Source: Streptomyces zingiberis
Lineage (GTDB): Bacteria; Actinomycetota; Actinomycetes; Streptomycetales; Streptomycetaceae
Length of the DNA stretch: 64,000 nucleotides
Assembly (NCBI RefSeq): GCF_012034935.1
Contig: NZ_JAATEN010000029.1
Span: 1 to 64,000, forward strand
Direction of reading: 5' to 3'
The position numbers and the translations under genes were made by a program. Below are positions 10,452-19,313 of this stretch, one piece after another (positions within the stretch are counted from its first letter, which is position 1; each line of letters begins with the position of its first letter). The notes under the pieces were generated by a model, which was not told where the DNA came from, made no database searches, and saw only the letters and a list, made by a program, of their open reading frames with translations.

Positions 10452-11105
10452 GTGATCAGTTCATCCCGCGGCCACCGCGCGGTGGAGTTCCGGACTCTGC
10501 CGTCGCGGATCGGCCCGATCCGCAGAATCGTCTCGGCGCATCTGCGCTACTGGCACCTCGACCCGTTGATCGACGCCGCCACGCGGGGGCTCACCGAGCT
10601 GCTGGGCCAGGTGGACCGCCAGGCCCGCCCCGGCCGGCCCTGCACCGTGGAACTCCGGCTGCGGCAGGACCGGTTGACAGTCGCGGTGCACGACGGCGAC
10701 CCCAGGCCGCCGGGCCCCGGAGCCCCCGCTGTCCCTGGAGCCCCCGCGGCCCCCGGCGGCGCCGCGGCGGACCGGGACCCGGTGCCGGCCCCCTTCGCGG
10801 GCAGGGAGAGCTGGGGGATGCGCCGGCGCGAGGGGGACGGTGCCACGGTGGTCTGGTTCTCGCTGCGGGTCCCCGTGGCCGCCGGGCCGGACGGCGCCGC
10901 CTCCCCCGCCCCGTGCACCGCCCCGCCGCCGAGGGAGCCGGCCCGCGGCCCGGTACGGACACCGGGCGGGCAGCCCCGGGGCGTGGCCTCCCCGGACACC
11001 GGGCCGGCACCACGGCCCGGCGCCGGCCGCGGCCGTGCCCCCCAGCGCGAGCACGCGCGGTTCCGCTCCGGCCGCACCGGAGCCGCCCGCCCCGCGCCGG
11101 ACTGA
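10452..11105 (+). CDS. HATPase_c-like (anti-sigma/RsbW-type) protein, apparently ATP-binding-deficient
   Basis: 217 residues from the GTG at 10452 (GGAG nine bases upstream). Residues 10-85 match the Streptomyces RsbW-like ATPase family: VEFRTLPSRIGPIRRIVSA, LRYWHLDPLIDAA, then the N-box helix. In usual members that helix reads ELL-TNVxRHA, with Asn binding Mg-ATP; here it is ELLGQVDRQA, so Asn is replaced by Gln. The GRGLxxV ATP-lid block also seems to be missing, replaced by a Pro/Ala stretch before ESWGMRR and the last strand TVVWFSL. The C-terminal 75 residues are disordered. It may therefore bind partners without kinase activity. No sigma factor or antagonist gene is nearby. Confidence 0.75.
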   Translation: MISSSRGHRAVEFRTLPSRIGPIRRIVSAHLRYWHLDPLIDAATRGLTELLGQVDRQARPGRPCTVELRLRQDRLTVAVHDGDPRPPGPGAPAVPGAPAAPGGAAADRDPVPAPFAGRESWGMRRREGDGATVVWFSLRVPVAAGPDGAASPAPCTAPPPREPARGPVRTPGGQPRGVASPDTGPAPRPGAGRGRAPQREHARFRSGRTGAARPAPD

Positions 11106-11114
11106 CCGCCCGCG

Positions 11115-11140
11115 CCGGTGGGCCCCCGGGGGCCCACCGG
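11115..11140. terminator. Bidirectional terminator, perfect 26-bp palindrome
   Basis: CCGGTGGGCCCCC (11115-11127) is followed directly by its exact complement (11128-11140), ten bases after the HATPase stop and before the convergent ROK gene. Confidence 0.6.
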
Positions 11141-11174
11141 GGCGCCCGGGGGTCTCCCGGCGGCTGCCGGGCCG

Positions 11175-12404
11175 TCAGCCGCCGAGCGCGCCCAGGGGGT
11201 CGTCCAGCACCGGCTGCCAGGCCAGTTCCGCGGCCCCCACCAGGCTGTTGTGGCCGAGGGCGCAGGGCAGCACGGGCACTCCGCCGCGCCGGCCCCACAG
11301 GCCGCGGTCCGCGACGGCGGCGCGCAGCCCCTCGGGGTCGGCCCGGAGCAGGTCCTGGTGGAGCCCGCCGAGGACGATACGGTCCGGGTTGAGGATGTTC
11401 ACCAGCCCGGCGAGCCCCAGCCCCAGCCGTTCGATGAGCAGCCGGGCCGCCGCCCGGACCGCCGGGTCGCCCCATGCGTCGCGGAGCAGGTCGCGGGACT
11501 GCTGGAGCAGGGAGACCTCCGGGCCGGGGTCGCGGCCGGCGGCCGTGACGAAGGCCAGCGGGTCGGTCTCCACGTCCAGGCAGCCGCGGTTGCCGCAGTG
11601 GCACGGCCGGCCGTCGGGGTGGACGGTGAGGTGGCCGACCTCCAGCGCGAGGCCCGAACTCCCCGTGTGCAGGCGCCCGTCCAGCACGAGGGCGCCGCCG
11701 ACGCCCCGGTGCCCGGTGGCGACGACGAGCAGGTCGCGGGCGCCCCGCCCCGCGCCGTGCCGGTACTCGGCGAGCGCGGCGAGGTTGACGTCGTTGCCCG
11801 CGGCGACGGCGGGGCCGGCCGGCCCGGCGGGGTCCGGCAGGATGCCCGCCTTCGCCACCGCCTCCCGGAAGATCTCCCGCACCGGCGCTCCCGCGGGCCA
11901 GGCCAGATGGAGGGGGCCGAGCGCGACGCCCTCCGGCTCCGCCACCGCCGAGGGCACCGCCAGTCCCGCGCCGAGGCAGCGCCGTCCGCTCTCCGCGAGC
12001 AGCCGGGCCCCCGTCCCGACGACGTCCGCCAGGACGTGCCCGGGGTCGGCGGGGACCTCCTGGCAGCCGGGCGCGGTGGCGACGATCCGCCCGCCGAGCC
12101 CCACGAGCGCGGCGCGGTAACCGTCGGCGTGCACCTGTGCGGCCAGCACCACGGGGCCGGCGGGGTCGACGGCCAGCCGGTGCGAGGGCCGGCCCTGTGA
12201 CCCGGCCGCCCCGGGGCGGGAGTCCACGATGATCAGGCCGAGCGCGGCCAGTTCGGCGGCGACCGCCCCGGCGGTCGCGCGGGTCACCCCGAGTTCGGCC
12301 GTGAGGACGGCGCGGGTCGGCGCCCGTCCGGTGTGCACAAGCTCCAGCGCCGGTCCGAGGGCGTTGCGGCCTCTCTCCAGCCGTGTCGTCCGAGGTGGGG
12401 TCAC
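11175..12404 (-). CDS. ROK-family transcriptional regulator (NagC/XylR type)
   Basis: 409 residues. An N-terminal winged helix (about 10-75) includes RAVLTAELGVTRATAGAVAAEL, followed by an ASKHA/ROK sugar-kinase fold. The zinc-binding ROK signature CHCGNRGCLD is complete and is preceded by the GLALEVGHLTVHPDG block. Family members repress carbohydrate genes and are released by a sugar ligand. The kinase-like part retains AAGNDVNLAALAEY but, as in other ROK repressors, is probably not catalytic. No sugar transporter lies beside it, so the regulon is unknown. Confidence 0.87.
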   Translation of the reverse strand: MTPPRTTRLERGRNALGPALELVHTGRAPTRAVLTAELGVTRATAGAVAAELAALGLIIVDSRPGAAGSQGRPSHRLAVDPAGPVVLAAQVHADGYRAALVGLGGRIVATAPGCQEVPADPGHVLADVVGTGARLLAESGRRCLGAGLAVPSAVAEPEGVALGPLHLAWPAGAPVREIFREAVAKAGILPDPAGPAGPAVAAGNDVNLAALAEYRHGAGRGARDLLVVATGHRGVGGALVLDGRLHTGSSGLALEVGHLTVHPDGRPCHCGNRGCLDVETDPLAFVTAAGRDPGPEVSLLQQSRDLLRDAWGDPAVRAAARLLIERLGLGLAGLVNILNPDRIVLGGLHQDLLRADPEGLRAAVADRGLWGRRGGVPVLPCALGHNSLVGAAELAWQPVLDDPLGALGG

Positions 12405-12748
12405 GCCCTCATTCTCACTTTGTGCCCGCCGTGAACAAAACGCGGACGGCCCGGCCGGCCGCGCGCGCCGCCGTGGGCGCGGTGTGGGCGCGGTGTGGGC
12501 GCGGTGTGGGCGCGGTGTGACGGCGTGCTCCGGGCCCGCGTATCCCGGCGTGCCGTACCGTCGCAGGCGGGCCTGGACGGGCGTGTCCGGCCCACCGCCG
12601 TGTCACGCCCCGCCGCGCCGGGCCCGTCCCGCCGTACGGCCGCCGCGCCGCGCACGGCGGGACCACGGGCGCGGACCGGCCTGCGGCTGGGACCGGCCGG
12701 CGTGTTGCACGGAGGTCCGCCGCGGACCCTGCGGCGGGGCCGGGTCCC
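12405..12748. other. 344-bp gap with tandem repeats, no supported gene
   Basis: The gap separates the ROK regulator start from the 3' end of the MFS gene, both on the minus strand. It holds an 11-bp tandem repeat and otherwise GC-rich sequence. The ROK promoter should lie near 12405-12450, where the sequence is briefly AT-richer (CACTTTGTG, GAACAAAACG). The short reading frames here do not look like proteins. Confidence 0.45.
12473..12516. repeat. 11-bp tandem repeat, four perfect copies
   Basis: GTGGGCGCGGT occurs four times head to tail, with a partial fifth (GTG), upstream of the ROK regulator gene. Confidence 0.9.
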
Positions 12749-14245
12749 TCACCCGCCCCCGGTCCGGTCCCCCCGCCCCGGTTCCAGGGGCGGGCTGGAG
12801 ATGGCGCAGCTGGGTGTGCACTGCGGCCGCTCCGGCCCCTGCTCGCCCTCGCCGCCGGGCAGCTCCGTGGGCACCGTGAACCAGGCGAGCAGCGCGCCCA
12901 GCACCATCAGCCCCGCGCAGATCGGCAGAGCCGCGCCGAAGGCCGGGTCCAGGGCCGCCGGGTCGCGGTAACGGTCGCTGGAGAGGCCGACGGCCAGCGG
13001 CAGCGCCGCCACCGCCAGGAGCTGGGCCATCCGCGCCGCCGCGTTGTTGACCCCACTGGCCACCCCGGCCCGTCCGGTCTCGGCCGCGGCCAGCACGGTG
13101 GCGGTGAGCGGGGCGACGAAGAGGCTCATGCCCAGACCCTGGACGACCACCCCGGGGAAGACGTCCACCCAGTAGGTGGAGCCCGGGCGGGCCCTGATCA
13201 GCAGCAGCAGACCGCAGGCGGCCACCAGTGGGCCGACCGTCAGCGGCAGCCGGGGGCCGATCCGCCGGGCCAGCTCCCCGGCGGGGCCGGACAGCGCGAT
13301 CAGCAGCACGGTGACCGGAAGCGAGGCCACGCCCGCCTCCAGGGCGTCGTAGCCGAGCGCGTTCTGCAACTGCGTCGGCAGCAGGAAGAAGATCCCGCCG
13401 ATGCCGGCGTAGAGCGCGATGGTGATCACGTTCACCCAGGTGAAGACCGGTGACCGGAACACCTCCAGCGGCAGTATCGGCCGCGGGGTCCGGCGCTCGT
13501 GCACGACGAACAGCGCCCCCAGGGCCACCCCGGCGACGCCGGTGACGATCACCAGGGCCCCGGCCCCGCCGGGAGCGGCGATCAGCGCGTGGGTCACCCC
13601 GGCCAGGGCCAGCGCCGCCAGCGCGCCGCCCGCGAAGTCGAAGCGCCCGGAGGACGTGGGGTCGCTGCTCTCCGGCACCCGCCGGGCCAGCAGCAGGACG
13701 AGAACGGCCGGCACCACGTTGATGAGGAAGATCCAGCGCCAGCCCGGTCCGTCCACCAGCCAGCCGCCGAGGAACGGGCCCACGGCGATGGCCACCCCGC
13801 CCAGCCCGGACCAGAGCCCGACGGCCCGGGCCCGGTCCTCGGGCCGGAAGGACGCCTGGATCAGCGCCAGCGACCCCGGCGTCAGCAACGCGCCGCCCAC
13901 CCCCTGGAGCGCGCGGGCGCCGATCAGCGTGGCGGCGGTGGGCGCGATCCCGCAGAGGACGGAGGCGACGGTGAACCACACCACGCCGATCTCGAAGACA
14001 CGGCGGCGGCCGTAGCGGTCGCCCAGCGCGCCACCGAGCAGCAGCAGCCCGGAGAGGGTGAGCATGTAGGCGTTGACCGTCCACTGCAGGGCGGCGAGTT
14101 CCGCGCCGAAGTCGGCGCCGATCCTCGGCAGCGCCACATTGACGATGGTGCCGTCGAGCATCGCCATCCCGGAGGCGAGCACGGCGGCGGCCAGCACGGC
14201 CCGCCCGGCGGGGCTTCCGGGGCGCAGCTCACCGGCTCGGGTCAT
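12749..14245 (-). CDS. MFS drug exporter, DHA2 (14-TM) family
   Basis: 498 residues with about 14 hydrophobic segments. Diagnostic motifs are the DHA2 motif D1 in MAMLDGTIVNVALPRIG, motif A GGALGDRYGRRRVFEIG, and the motif-C-like GGVAIAVGPFLGGWLV. Such proteins export hydrophobic drugs, dyes or antibiotics using the proton gradient. The ATG at 14245 has GGGAGAGG just upstream and precedes the first transmembrane helix by about 15 residues. The C-terminal 50 residues are hydrophilic. No TetR or MarR regulator is adjacent, and the substrate is unknown. Confidence 0.9.
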   Translation of the reverse strand: MTRAGELRPGSPAGRAVLAAAVLASGMAMLDGTIVNVALPRIGADFGAELAALQWTVNAYMLTLSGLLLLGGALGDRYGRRRVFEIGVVWFTVASVLCGIAPTAATLIGARALQGVGGALLTPGSLALIQASFRPEDRARAVGLWSGLGGVAIAVGPFLGGWLVDGPGWRWIFLINVVPAVLVLLLARRVPESSDPTSSGRFDFAGGALAALALAGVTHALIAAPGGAGALVIVTGVAGVALGALFVVHERRTPRPILPLEVFRSPVFTWVNVITIALYAGIGGIFFLLPTQLQNALGYDALEAGVASLPVTVLLIALSGPAGELARRIGPRLPLTVGPLVAACGLLLLIRARPGSTYWVDVFPGVVVQGLGMSLFVAPLTATVLAAAETGRAGVASGVNNAAARMAQLLAVAALPLAVGLSSDRYRDPAALDPAFGAALPICAGLMVLGALLAWFTVPTELPGGEGEQGPERPQCTPSCAISSPPLEPGRGDRTGGG

Positions 14246-14448
14246 CGGCCTCTCCCGTGGCGACGGCGTGGACTCGGGGCCACCGGGCCGGTCACGGGGA
14301 CCGCCGCGGCCCGGGTCCGCATCGGGCCGGGCCGCCACGGTCCCGGCCGGACCGGCCGGCGGCGACCCGCCCACCGTAGCCCCGGGGCGCGTCCCGCCAC
14401 GGGAGCGGCGTGGCGGCGGAAGCCGTTCCGCCGGGGGAAGCCGTCCCG

Positions 14449-14688
14449 TCAGAACAGGCCGCTGCCGCGGTACGGCCCGGACCAGCCGCCGGCCACCGCC
14501 GAGGCCACCAGGACCACCGCCACGATCGCGGCGAAGACCCAGAGCGGCCGCAGCGCGTACATCCGGGCGCGGACGGCGTTCCGCCGGGCGCGCGGACGGC
14601 GGGCGGCGCCCCGCCCGGGCCCGCCGAGCCCCAGGGCGCGCCCGGTGCGCCGCTTCCAGTACACGAACCGGTAGTAGACCCTCAGCAC
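14449..14688 (-). CDS. Small single-pass membrane protein, hypothetical
   Basis: 79 residues from a GTG at 14688 with GAGGGGA about six bases upstream. The N-terminal 45 residues are strongly basic, with many Arg. A hydrophobic segment LWVFAAIVAVVLVASAVAGG follows at about residues 48-67, and the tail is short (YRGSGLF). This layout suggests a type II or tail-anchored membrane protein. I do not recognise a family. Support is the ribosome site, the clean transmembrane segment and lack of a better frame; it could still be a chance ORF. Confidence 0.5.
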   Translation of the reverse strand: MLRVYYRFVYWKRRTGRALGLGGPGRGAARRPRARRNAVRARMYALRPLWVFAAIVAVVLVASAVAGGWSGPYRGSGLF

Positions 14689-14875
14689 GTTCGTCCCCTC
14701 ATCTCACTCCCACTCGGCCGTCTTCCCGGACCGGCCCTCGCCGGCCCGCGTGAGCCGCGCCGGACGCGCCCCGTCCGCCCTTCCGCGCCGGCCGGTCCCC
14801 CTGCCGGTGGCCGGTGGCGGCCGTACCGTCCGGCGATGACCGGATCAGGGCACTCCCGGCCGCCCGGCCGCTAGC

Positions 14876-15607
14876 ATGACCGCCATGATCTCCGAGCCGG
14901 ACTTCCTCACCGCCACCCGCGCCTCCTACGACACGCTCGCGGACGAGTACCACCGGCGCTCCCATGCCGAGCTGGAGGCGAAACCGCTGGAGCGGGCGAT
15001 GCTGACCGCCTTCGCGGAGCTCGTCCGGGCCGGCGGGCTCGGCCCCGTCGCCGACGTCGGCTGCGGCACCGGGCGGGTGACGGCCTACCTGCACGGGCTG
15101 GGCGTCCCGGTGACCGGCATCGATCTCTCGCCGGGGATGCTCGCGGTGGCCCGGCGGAACCACCCGGACCTGCGCTTCGAGGAGGGCTCGATGCTCTCCC
15201 TGGACCTGCCGGACGCCGCTCTCGGCGGCGTTCTGGCCTGGTATTCCACGATACATGTGCCCGACGCGCAGCTACCCGTGGTATTCGCGGAGTTCCACCG
15301 GGTGCTGGCGCCGGGCGGGTATCTGCTGCTGGGGTTCCAGGCCGGGGAGGACACGCTCCGTCTCACCGAGGGGTGGGGTCACCCCATCGCCCTGGACTTC
15401 CGCCGCCGGCAGCCGGACGACGTCGCCGGTCTGCTGGCGGACGCCGGGCTGGAGACGCGCGTACGGCAGCTCCGCGCGCGGGACGAGACCGGCGAGTACG
15501 CCGAGCGGACCCCTCAGGCCATGCTGCTCGCGCGCCGTCCGGCCGGAACGGACGGCGGGGACACGGCAGCAGGGGCGGCCGGGGGTGCCGGGGATTCCGG
15601 CGGCTGA
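14876..15607 (+). CDS. Class I SAM-dependent methyltransferase
   Basis: 243 residues. Motif I is VADVGCGTGRVTAYL near residue 60, followed by the acidic strand end GIDLSPGMLAVAR, then LPDAALGGVLAWYSTIH and the post-motif LAPGGYLLLGF. This is the methyltransf_11/25 arrangement of small-molecule methyltransferases. The substrate cannot be told from the sequence. Two ATGs (14876 and 14885) are possible and neither has a clear ribosome site. The last 20 residues are Gly/Ala-rich and probably disordered. It is divergent from the small membrane protein. Confidence 0.87.
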   Translation: MTAMISEPDFLTATRASYDTLADEYHRRSHAELEAKPLERAMLTAFAELVRAGGLGPVADVGCGTGRVTAYLHGLGVPVTGIDLSPGMLAVARRNHPDLRFEEGSMLSLDLPDAALGGVLAWYSTIHVPDAQLPVVFAEFHRVLAPGGYLLLGFQAGEDTLRLTEGWGHPIALDFRRRQPDDVAGLLADAGLETRVRQLRARDETGEYAERTPQAMLLARRPAGTDGGDTAAGAAGGAGDSGG

Positions 15608-15824
15608 GCGGCGGTGAGGGGCGCTCGGGGAACGGCGGCGCGCGGTGATCCGATCCGGGCGTCGCGGGCCCGCCGCGGTGGCCGGTCCCGGCGCCGGGCG
15701 CGTTCCCCGCTCCCCTCCCGCTCCGTCCACGCTCCGGGCCCCCAGGAGAAGCCGGGCCGCCGGACGGGCCGCAGGCGCCCCTGAGCCCCCGCCCGGCGCC
15801 CCGCCCGCGGCTACGGGACCGCCG

Positions 15825-17162
15825 TCACCCCTTGTCCAGCGCCGCCAGCGTCCGGCGGGCCACCCCGTTGGTCCGGACGATCTCGCCGAGCGTGGTCGAG
15901 CCGCGGACGATCCGGGTGAAGGCGTTCCACGCCGGGCGGAACCCGGTGAGCGCCGCGTGCAGCAGCCCCGGCCGGCGGGCGAAGACGGCCTGCATCCGCC
16001 GCCCGGCCCCCATCTCCACCCCGAGCCCGGACTTGACGGCGAAGGCGTAGTTGAGCGCCTCCCGGCGGGCGTCGACCGCGTCGTACGCGCCCGCGATCCG
16101 CACCGCCCACTCCCCCGCGAGCCGCCCCGAGCGCAGCGCGAAGGAGATGCCCTCGCGGGTCCACGGTTCCAGCAGCCCCGCCGCGTCCCCGCAGACCAGG
16201 ACCCGGCCCCGGGAGAGCGGGGAGTCGTCCGCCCGGCAGCGGGTCAGATGCCCCGAGGAGATCGACGGTTCGAATCCGGCCAGGCCGAGCCGTGCGATGA
16301 AGTCCTCCAGATAGCGCTTGGTGGCCGCCCCCTCGCCGCGCGCCGAGATCACGCCGACGGTGAGGGTGTCGCCCTTGGGGAAGACCCAGCCGTAACTGCC
16401 CGGTATGGGACCCCAGTCGATGAGGACCCGGCCCGCCCAGTCCTCCGCGACGGTCTCCGGCACCGGGATCTCCGCCTCCAGACCCAGGTCGACCTGGTCC
16501 ATCCGCACCCCGACGTGCGCGCCGATCCGGCTGGCGCTCCCGTCGGCCCCGACGACCGCGCGCGCCAGCACCGTCTCGCCGCCGCTCAGCACCACCGCGA
16601 CGGTGCGCCGGTCGGGCACCGCCGGGCCGTGCTGCTCCACCCGCGTGACCTGGACCCCGGTACGCAGCCGGGCGCCGGCCGCCTGCGCGGCCTCGACCAG
16701 CCCCTGGTCGAACTCGGGCCGGTTGACCAGGCCGAAGAGCATGTACCGGGAGCGGCGGGTGCGGGAGAGCCGCCCGTTGAGGGAGAAGGTCACCGCGTGC
16801 ACCCGGTCCAGGAGCGGCAGTTCGAACCCCGGCGGGAGCGCGTCACGCGTGGGGCCGATGATGCCGCCGCCGCAGGTCTTGTACCGGGGCAGTTCCGCCT
16901 TCTCCAGCAGCAGCACCCGGCGGCCCGCGACAGCCGCCGCGTACGCCGCGGAGGCGCCGGCCGGGCCGGCCCCGACCACCACGACGTCCCACGGCTCCGT
17001 GGTGTCCGCCCGCCCGGCGCCGTCCGGGCGGTCGCCGCTCCTGGGGGCGGATTGCCCCGGCGGCCCGTCCTCCGCCGCCGGCCCTCCCCCGGGAGCCCGC
17101 TCGCGCCCCTCGTCCTCCGGAGAGGTGCCGCTCGTGCCGTCCGCCGTGTTGTCGCCGCTCAC
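15825..17162 (-). CDS. Geranylgeranyl reductase-family FAD oxidoreductase
   Basis: 445 residues. After a disordered, acidic N-terminus of about 55 residues comes the FAD dinucleotide-binding motif VVVVGAGPAGASAAYAAA. It is followed by the GGR-family motif KTCGGGIIGP and the second FAD contact VLVCGDAAGLLEPWTREGI. The YKTCGGG cysteine block separates this family from aromatic hydroxylases. In Streptomyces such genes are usually chromosomal and conserved, and reduce double bonds of isoprenoid chains such as menaquinone side chains. No isoprenoid gene is next to it here. A start within the disordered leader is possible. It is divergent from the M20 peptidase. Confidence 0.88.
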   Translation of the reverse strand: MSGDNTADGTSGTSPEDEGRERAPGGGPAAEDGPPGQSAPRSGDRPDGAGRADTTEPWDVVVVGAGPAGASAAYAAAVAGRRVLLLEKAELPRYKTCGGGIIGPTRDALPPGFELPLLDRVHAVTFSLNGRLSRTRRSRYMLFGLVNRPEFDQGLVEAAQAAGARLRTGVQVTRVEQHGPAVPDRRTVAVVLSGGETVLARAVVGADGSASRIGAHVGVRMDQVDLGLEAEIPVPETVAEDWAGRVLIDWGPIPGSYGWVFPKGDTLTVGVISARGEGAATKRYLEDFIARLGLAGFEPSISSGHLTRCRADDSPLSRGRVLVCGDAAGLLEPWTREGISFALRSGRLAGEWAVRIAGAYDAVDARREALNYAFAVKSGLGVEMGAGRRMQAVFARRPGLLHAALTGFRPAWNAFTRIVRGSTTLGEIVRTNGVARRTLAALDKG

Positions 17163-17320
17163 CTGTGCCTTCGCTCCCGATCGACCGTACGTCCCACCTC
17201 TTCCGGGCGCATCCTACGGCGCGGAGCCGGGACGGGCTCCTGTGGGAGGATCGGCAGCGCCTCGGCCGGCCGCGCGACCCGCGCCCCGGCCACCGACCCG
17301 CACCCACGAGGAGCGTGCCC

Positions 17321-18700
17321 ATGCCATCGCGGTCCGTCGACCCCGCACGTCTCGCCGACGCCGTCACGGCCCTGATGCCGCGCGCCCGGGCCGAGTTGGG
17401 GGAGCTCGTCGCCTTCCGGTCGGTCGCGGACCCCGCGCAGTTCCCGAAGAGCGAATGCGAGGCGGCCGCCGCCTGGGTGGCCGGCGCGCTGCGCGCCGAC
17501 GGGTTCGAGGACGTGGCCGTCCTGGACACCCCCGACGGCACCCAGTCCGTGTACGGCCTGCTGCCCGGCCCGCCCGGGGCGCCGACCGTGCTGCTCTACG
17601 CGCACTACGACGTGCAGCCGCCGCTGGACGAAACCGCCTGGGACTCCCCGCCGTTCACGCTGACCGAGCGCGCCGGCCGCTGGTACGGGCGGGGGGCCGC
17701 GGACTGCAAGGGCGGCCTGATCATGCATCTGACGGCGCTGCGCGCGCTGCGGGAGAACGGCGGGGTCCCGGTCTCCGTCAAGGTCATCGCGGAGGGCTCG
17801 GAGGAGCAGGGCACCGGCGGTCTGGAGCGTTATGCCGAGGCCCACCCCGAACTGCTCGCCGCGGACACGGTGGTCATCGGTGACACCGGCAACTTCCGCA
17901 CGGGGCTCCCCACCGTCACCGCGATGCTGCGCGGGATGACGCTGCTGACGGTCCGGGTGGACACCCTGGCGGGCAACCTCCACTCCGGCCAGTTCGGCGG
18001 TGCCGCGCCGGACGCGCTGGCCGCGCTCATCCGGGTGCTGGACTCGCTGCGCGCCGAGGACGGCTCGACCCGGGTGGACGGCCTGCCGGCCGACGGCGTC
18101 TGGGAGGGCATGCCCTACCCCGAGGACGCCTTCCGGGCGGACGCCCGGGTCCTCGACGGGGTCGGGCTGATCGGGGACGGCACGGTCGCCGACCGGATCT
18201 GGGCGCGGCCCGCGGTCACCGTCCTCGGTATCGACTGCCCGCCGGTGATCGGCGCCACCCCGTCCGTCCAGGCGAGCGCCCGCGCGATGGTGAGCCTGCG
18301 GGTGCCGCCGGGCACCGACGCGGCGGAGGCGACCAAGCTGCTCACGGCGCACCTCCACGCGCACACCCCGTGGAACGCGCGGGTCACCGTCGAGCAGGGC
18401 GGCGAGGGCCAGCCGTTCCGCGCGGACACCACCAGCCCCGCCTACGCGGCGATGGCCGAGGCCATGAGCACCGCCTACCCGGGTGAGGAGATGCAGATCG
18501 CCGGGCAGGGCGGCTCGATCCCGCTCTGCAACACCCTGGACACGCTCTACCCGGAGGCGGAGATCCTGCTGATCGGGCTGAGCGAACCGGAGGCGCAGAT
18601 CCACGCCGTCAACGAGAGCGTCTCGCCGGAGGAACTGCGGCGGCTCTCGCTGACGGAGGCGCTGTTCCTCGCCAACTACGCGGCGGCGCGGAACGCCTGA
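17321..18700 (+). CDS. M20-family dipeptidase
   Basis: 459 residues of the M20 zinc peptidase family. The first metal motif is VLLYAHYDVQPP, the bridging Asp is in GRGAADCKGG, and the catalytic and ligand glutamates are in VIAEGSEEQGTGG. The later ligand histidine is in EAQIHAVNESV. The lid/dimerisation domain lies between, around residues 200-330. It fits the PepV/CNDP-like dipeptidase subgroup that Streptomyces annotate as 'dipeptidase'. The ATG at 17321 has GAGGAG about eight bases upstream. Upstream in-frame codons pass through promoter-like, non-conserved sequence. Confidence 0.9.
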   Translation: MPSRSVDPARLADAVTALMPRARAELGELVAFRSVADPAQFPKSECEAAAAWVAGALRADGFEDVAVLDTPDGTQSVYGLLPGPPGAPTVLLYAHYDVQPPLDETAWDSPPFTLTERAGRWYGRGAADCKGGLIMHLTALRALRENGGVPVSVKVIAEGSEEQGTGGLERYAEAHPELLAADTVVIGDTGNFRTGLPTVTAMLRGMTLLTVRVDTLAGNLHSGQFGGAAPDALAALIRVLDSLRAEDGSTRVDGLPADGVWEGMPYPEDAFRADARVLDGVGLIGDGTVADRIWARPAVTVLGIDCPPVIGATPSVQASARAMVSLRVPPGTDAAEATKLLTAHLHAHTPWNARVTVEQGGEGQPFRADTTSPAYAAMAEAMSTAYPGEEMQIAGQGGSIPLCNTLDTLYPEAEILLIGLSEPEAQIHAVNESVSPEELRRLSLTEALFLANYAAARNA

Positions 18701-18746
18701 TTCCCGGTCGGATCGACGGGACCTCCGGCCCGCTGGGCACGGACCG

Positions 18747-18774
18747 GGCGCCACGCGCGGTACGGCGTGGCGCC
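18747..18774. terminator. Inverted repeat between convergent genes
   Basis: Perfect 10-bp arms GGCGCCACGC / GCGTGGCGCC (18747-18756 and 18765-18774) with an 8-base loop lie between the convergent M20 peptidase and the L7/L12-like gene. Confidence 0.5.
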
Positions 18775-18793
18775 TGACCGGTCACCGGACGGC

Positions 18794-19093
18794 TCAGCGG
18801 CGGCCGTCGTCCCCCTCCGCCATCCTGTCCACCGCCTGCTTGGCCTCGACCAGGCTCGCGCCCGTGTGTGACCGGTACTCCCTGACGGCCTCGACCGTTC
18901 TGCCCTCCCGTATCAGGGCGCGGACGCGCTCCCGGTACGGCTCGGAGACGTCGATGCCCAGGTGACCGATGACCAGGTCGAGCTTGCGCTCGACCCGTTC
19001 CAGCCGGCGGTTGGCGCGGTCGACCCGGCGCTCGACGCCCAGAGCGGTCAGCAGGATCAGGGGAACGAGGAGGAGATACAGCAGCGGATCCAT
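18794..19093 (-). CDS. Membrane-anchored protein with ribosomal L7/L12-like C-terminal domain
   Basis: 99 residues. The N-terminus is a hydrophobic anchor, MDPLLYLLLVPLILLTALGV. A basic coiled-coil-like helix follows (RRVDRANRRLERVERKLDLV). The last 35 residues, RTVEAVREYRSHTGASLVEAKQAVDRM, have the helix-turn pattern of the L7/L12 C-terminal domain, which in the ribosome recruits translation GTPases. The ribosomal N-terminal dimer domain is absent, so this is a stand-alone membrane version and not the ribosomal protein. Such proteins are widespread in Streptomyces with no assigned role that I know. Confidence 0.75.
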   Translation of the reverse strand: MDPLLYLLLVPLILLTALGVERRVDRANRRLERVERKLDLVIGHLGIDVSEPYRERVRALIREGRTVEAVREYRSHTGASLVEAKQAVDRMAEGDDGRR

Positions 19094-19313
19094 GCGGCAC
19101 GACCCTACCGGCCACCGGCCGCCCGGCCCCGGCCGTCACCCACCGGCACCGGACCGGCCTCGCGCGCGGGCCGGGGAAGCGGAGGCAGCCCGCCCCGCCC
19201 TCGCGTCCGGCACCGCCTGCCTCCCGGCCACCCCGGCGCCCCGGACGGGGACGGAGAGGTGCCGGCGGCCCCGCGGCCGCGCCCGCCCACGGGCGGGTTC
19301 GGCCGCCGGCGGG

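Noticed and set aside
14449..14688. Small membrane protein as a toxin
   Set aside because: No antitoxin or toxin-like feature; kept only as a hypothetical protein.
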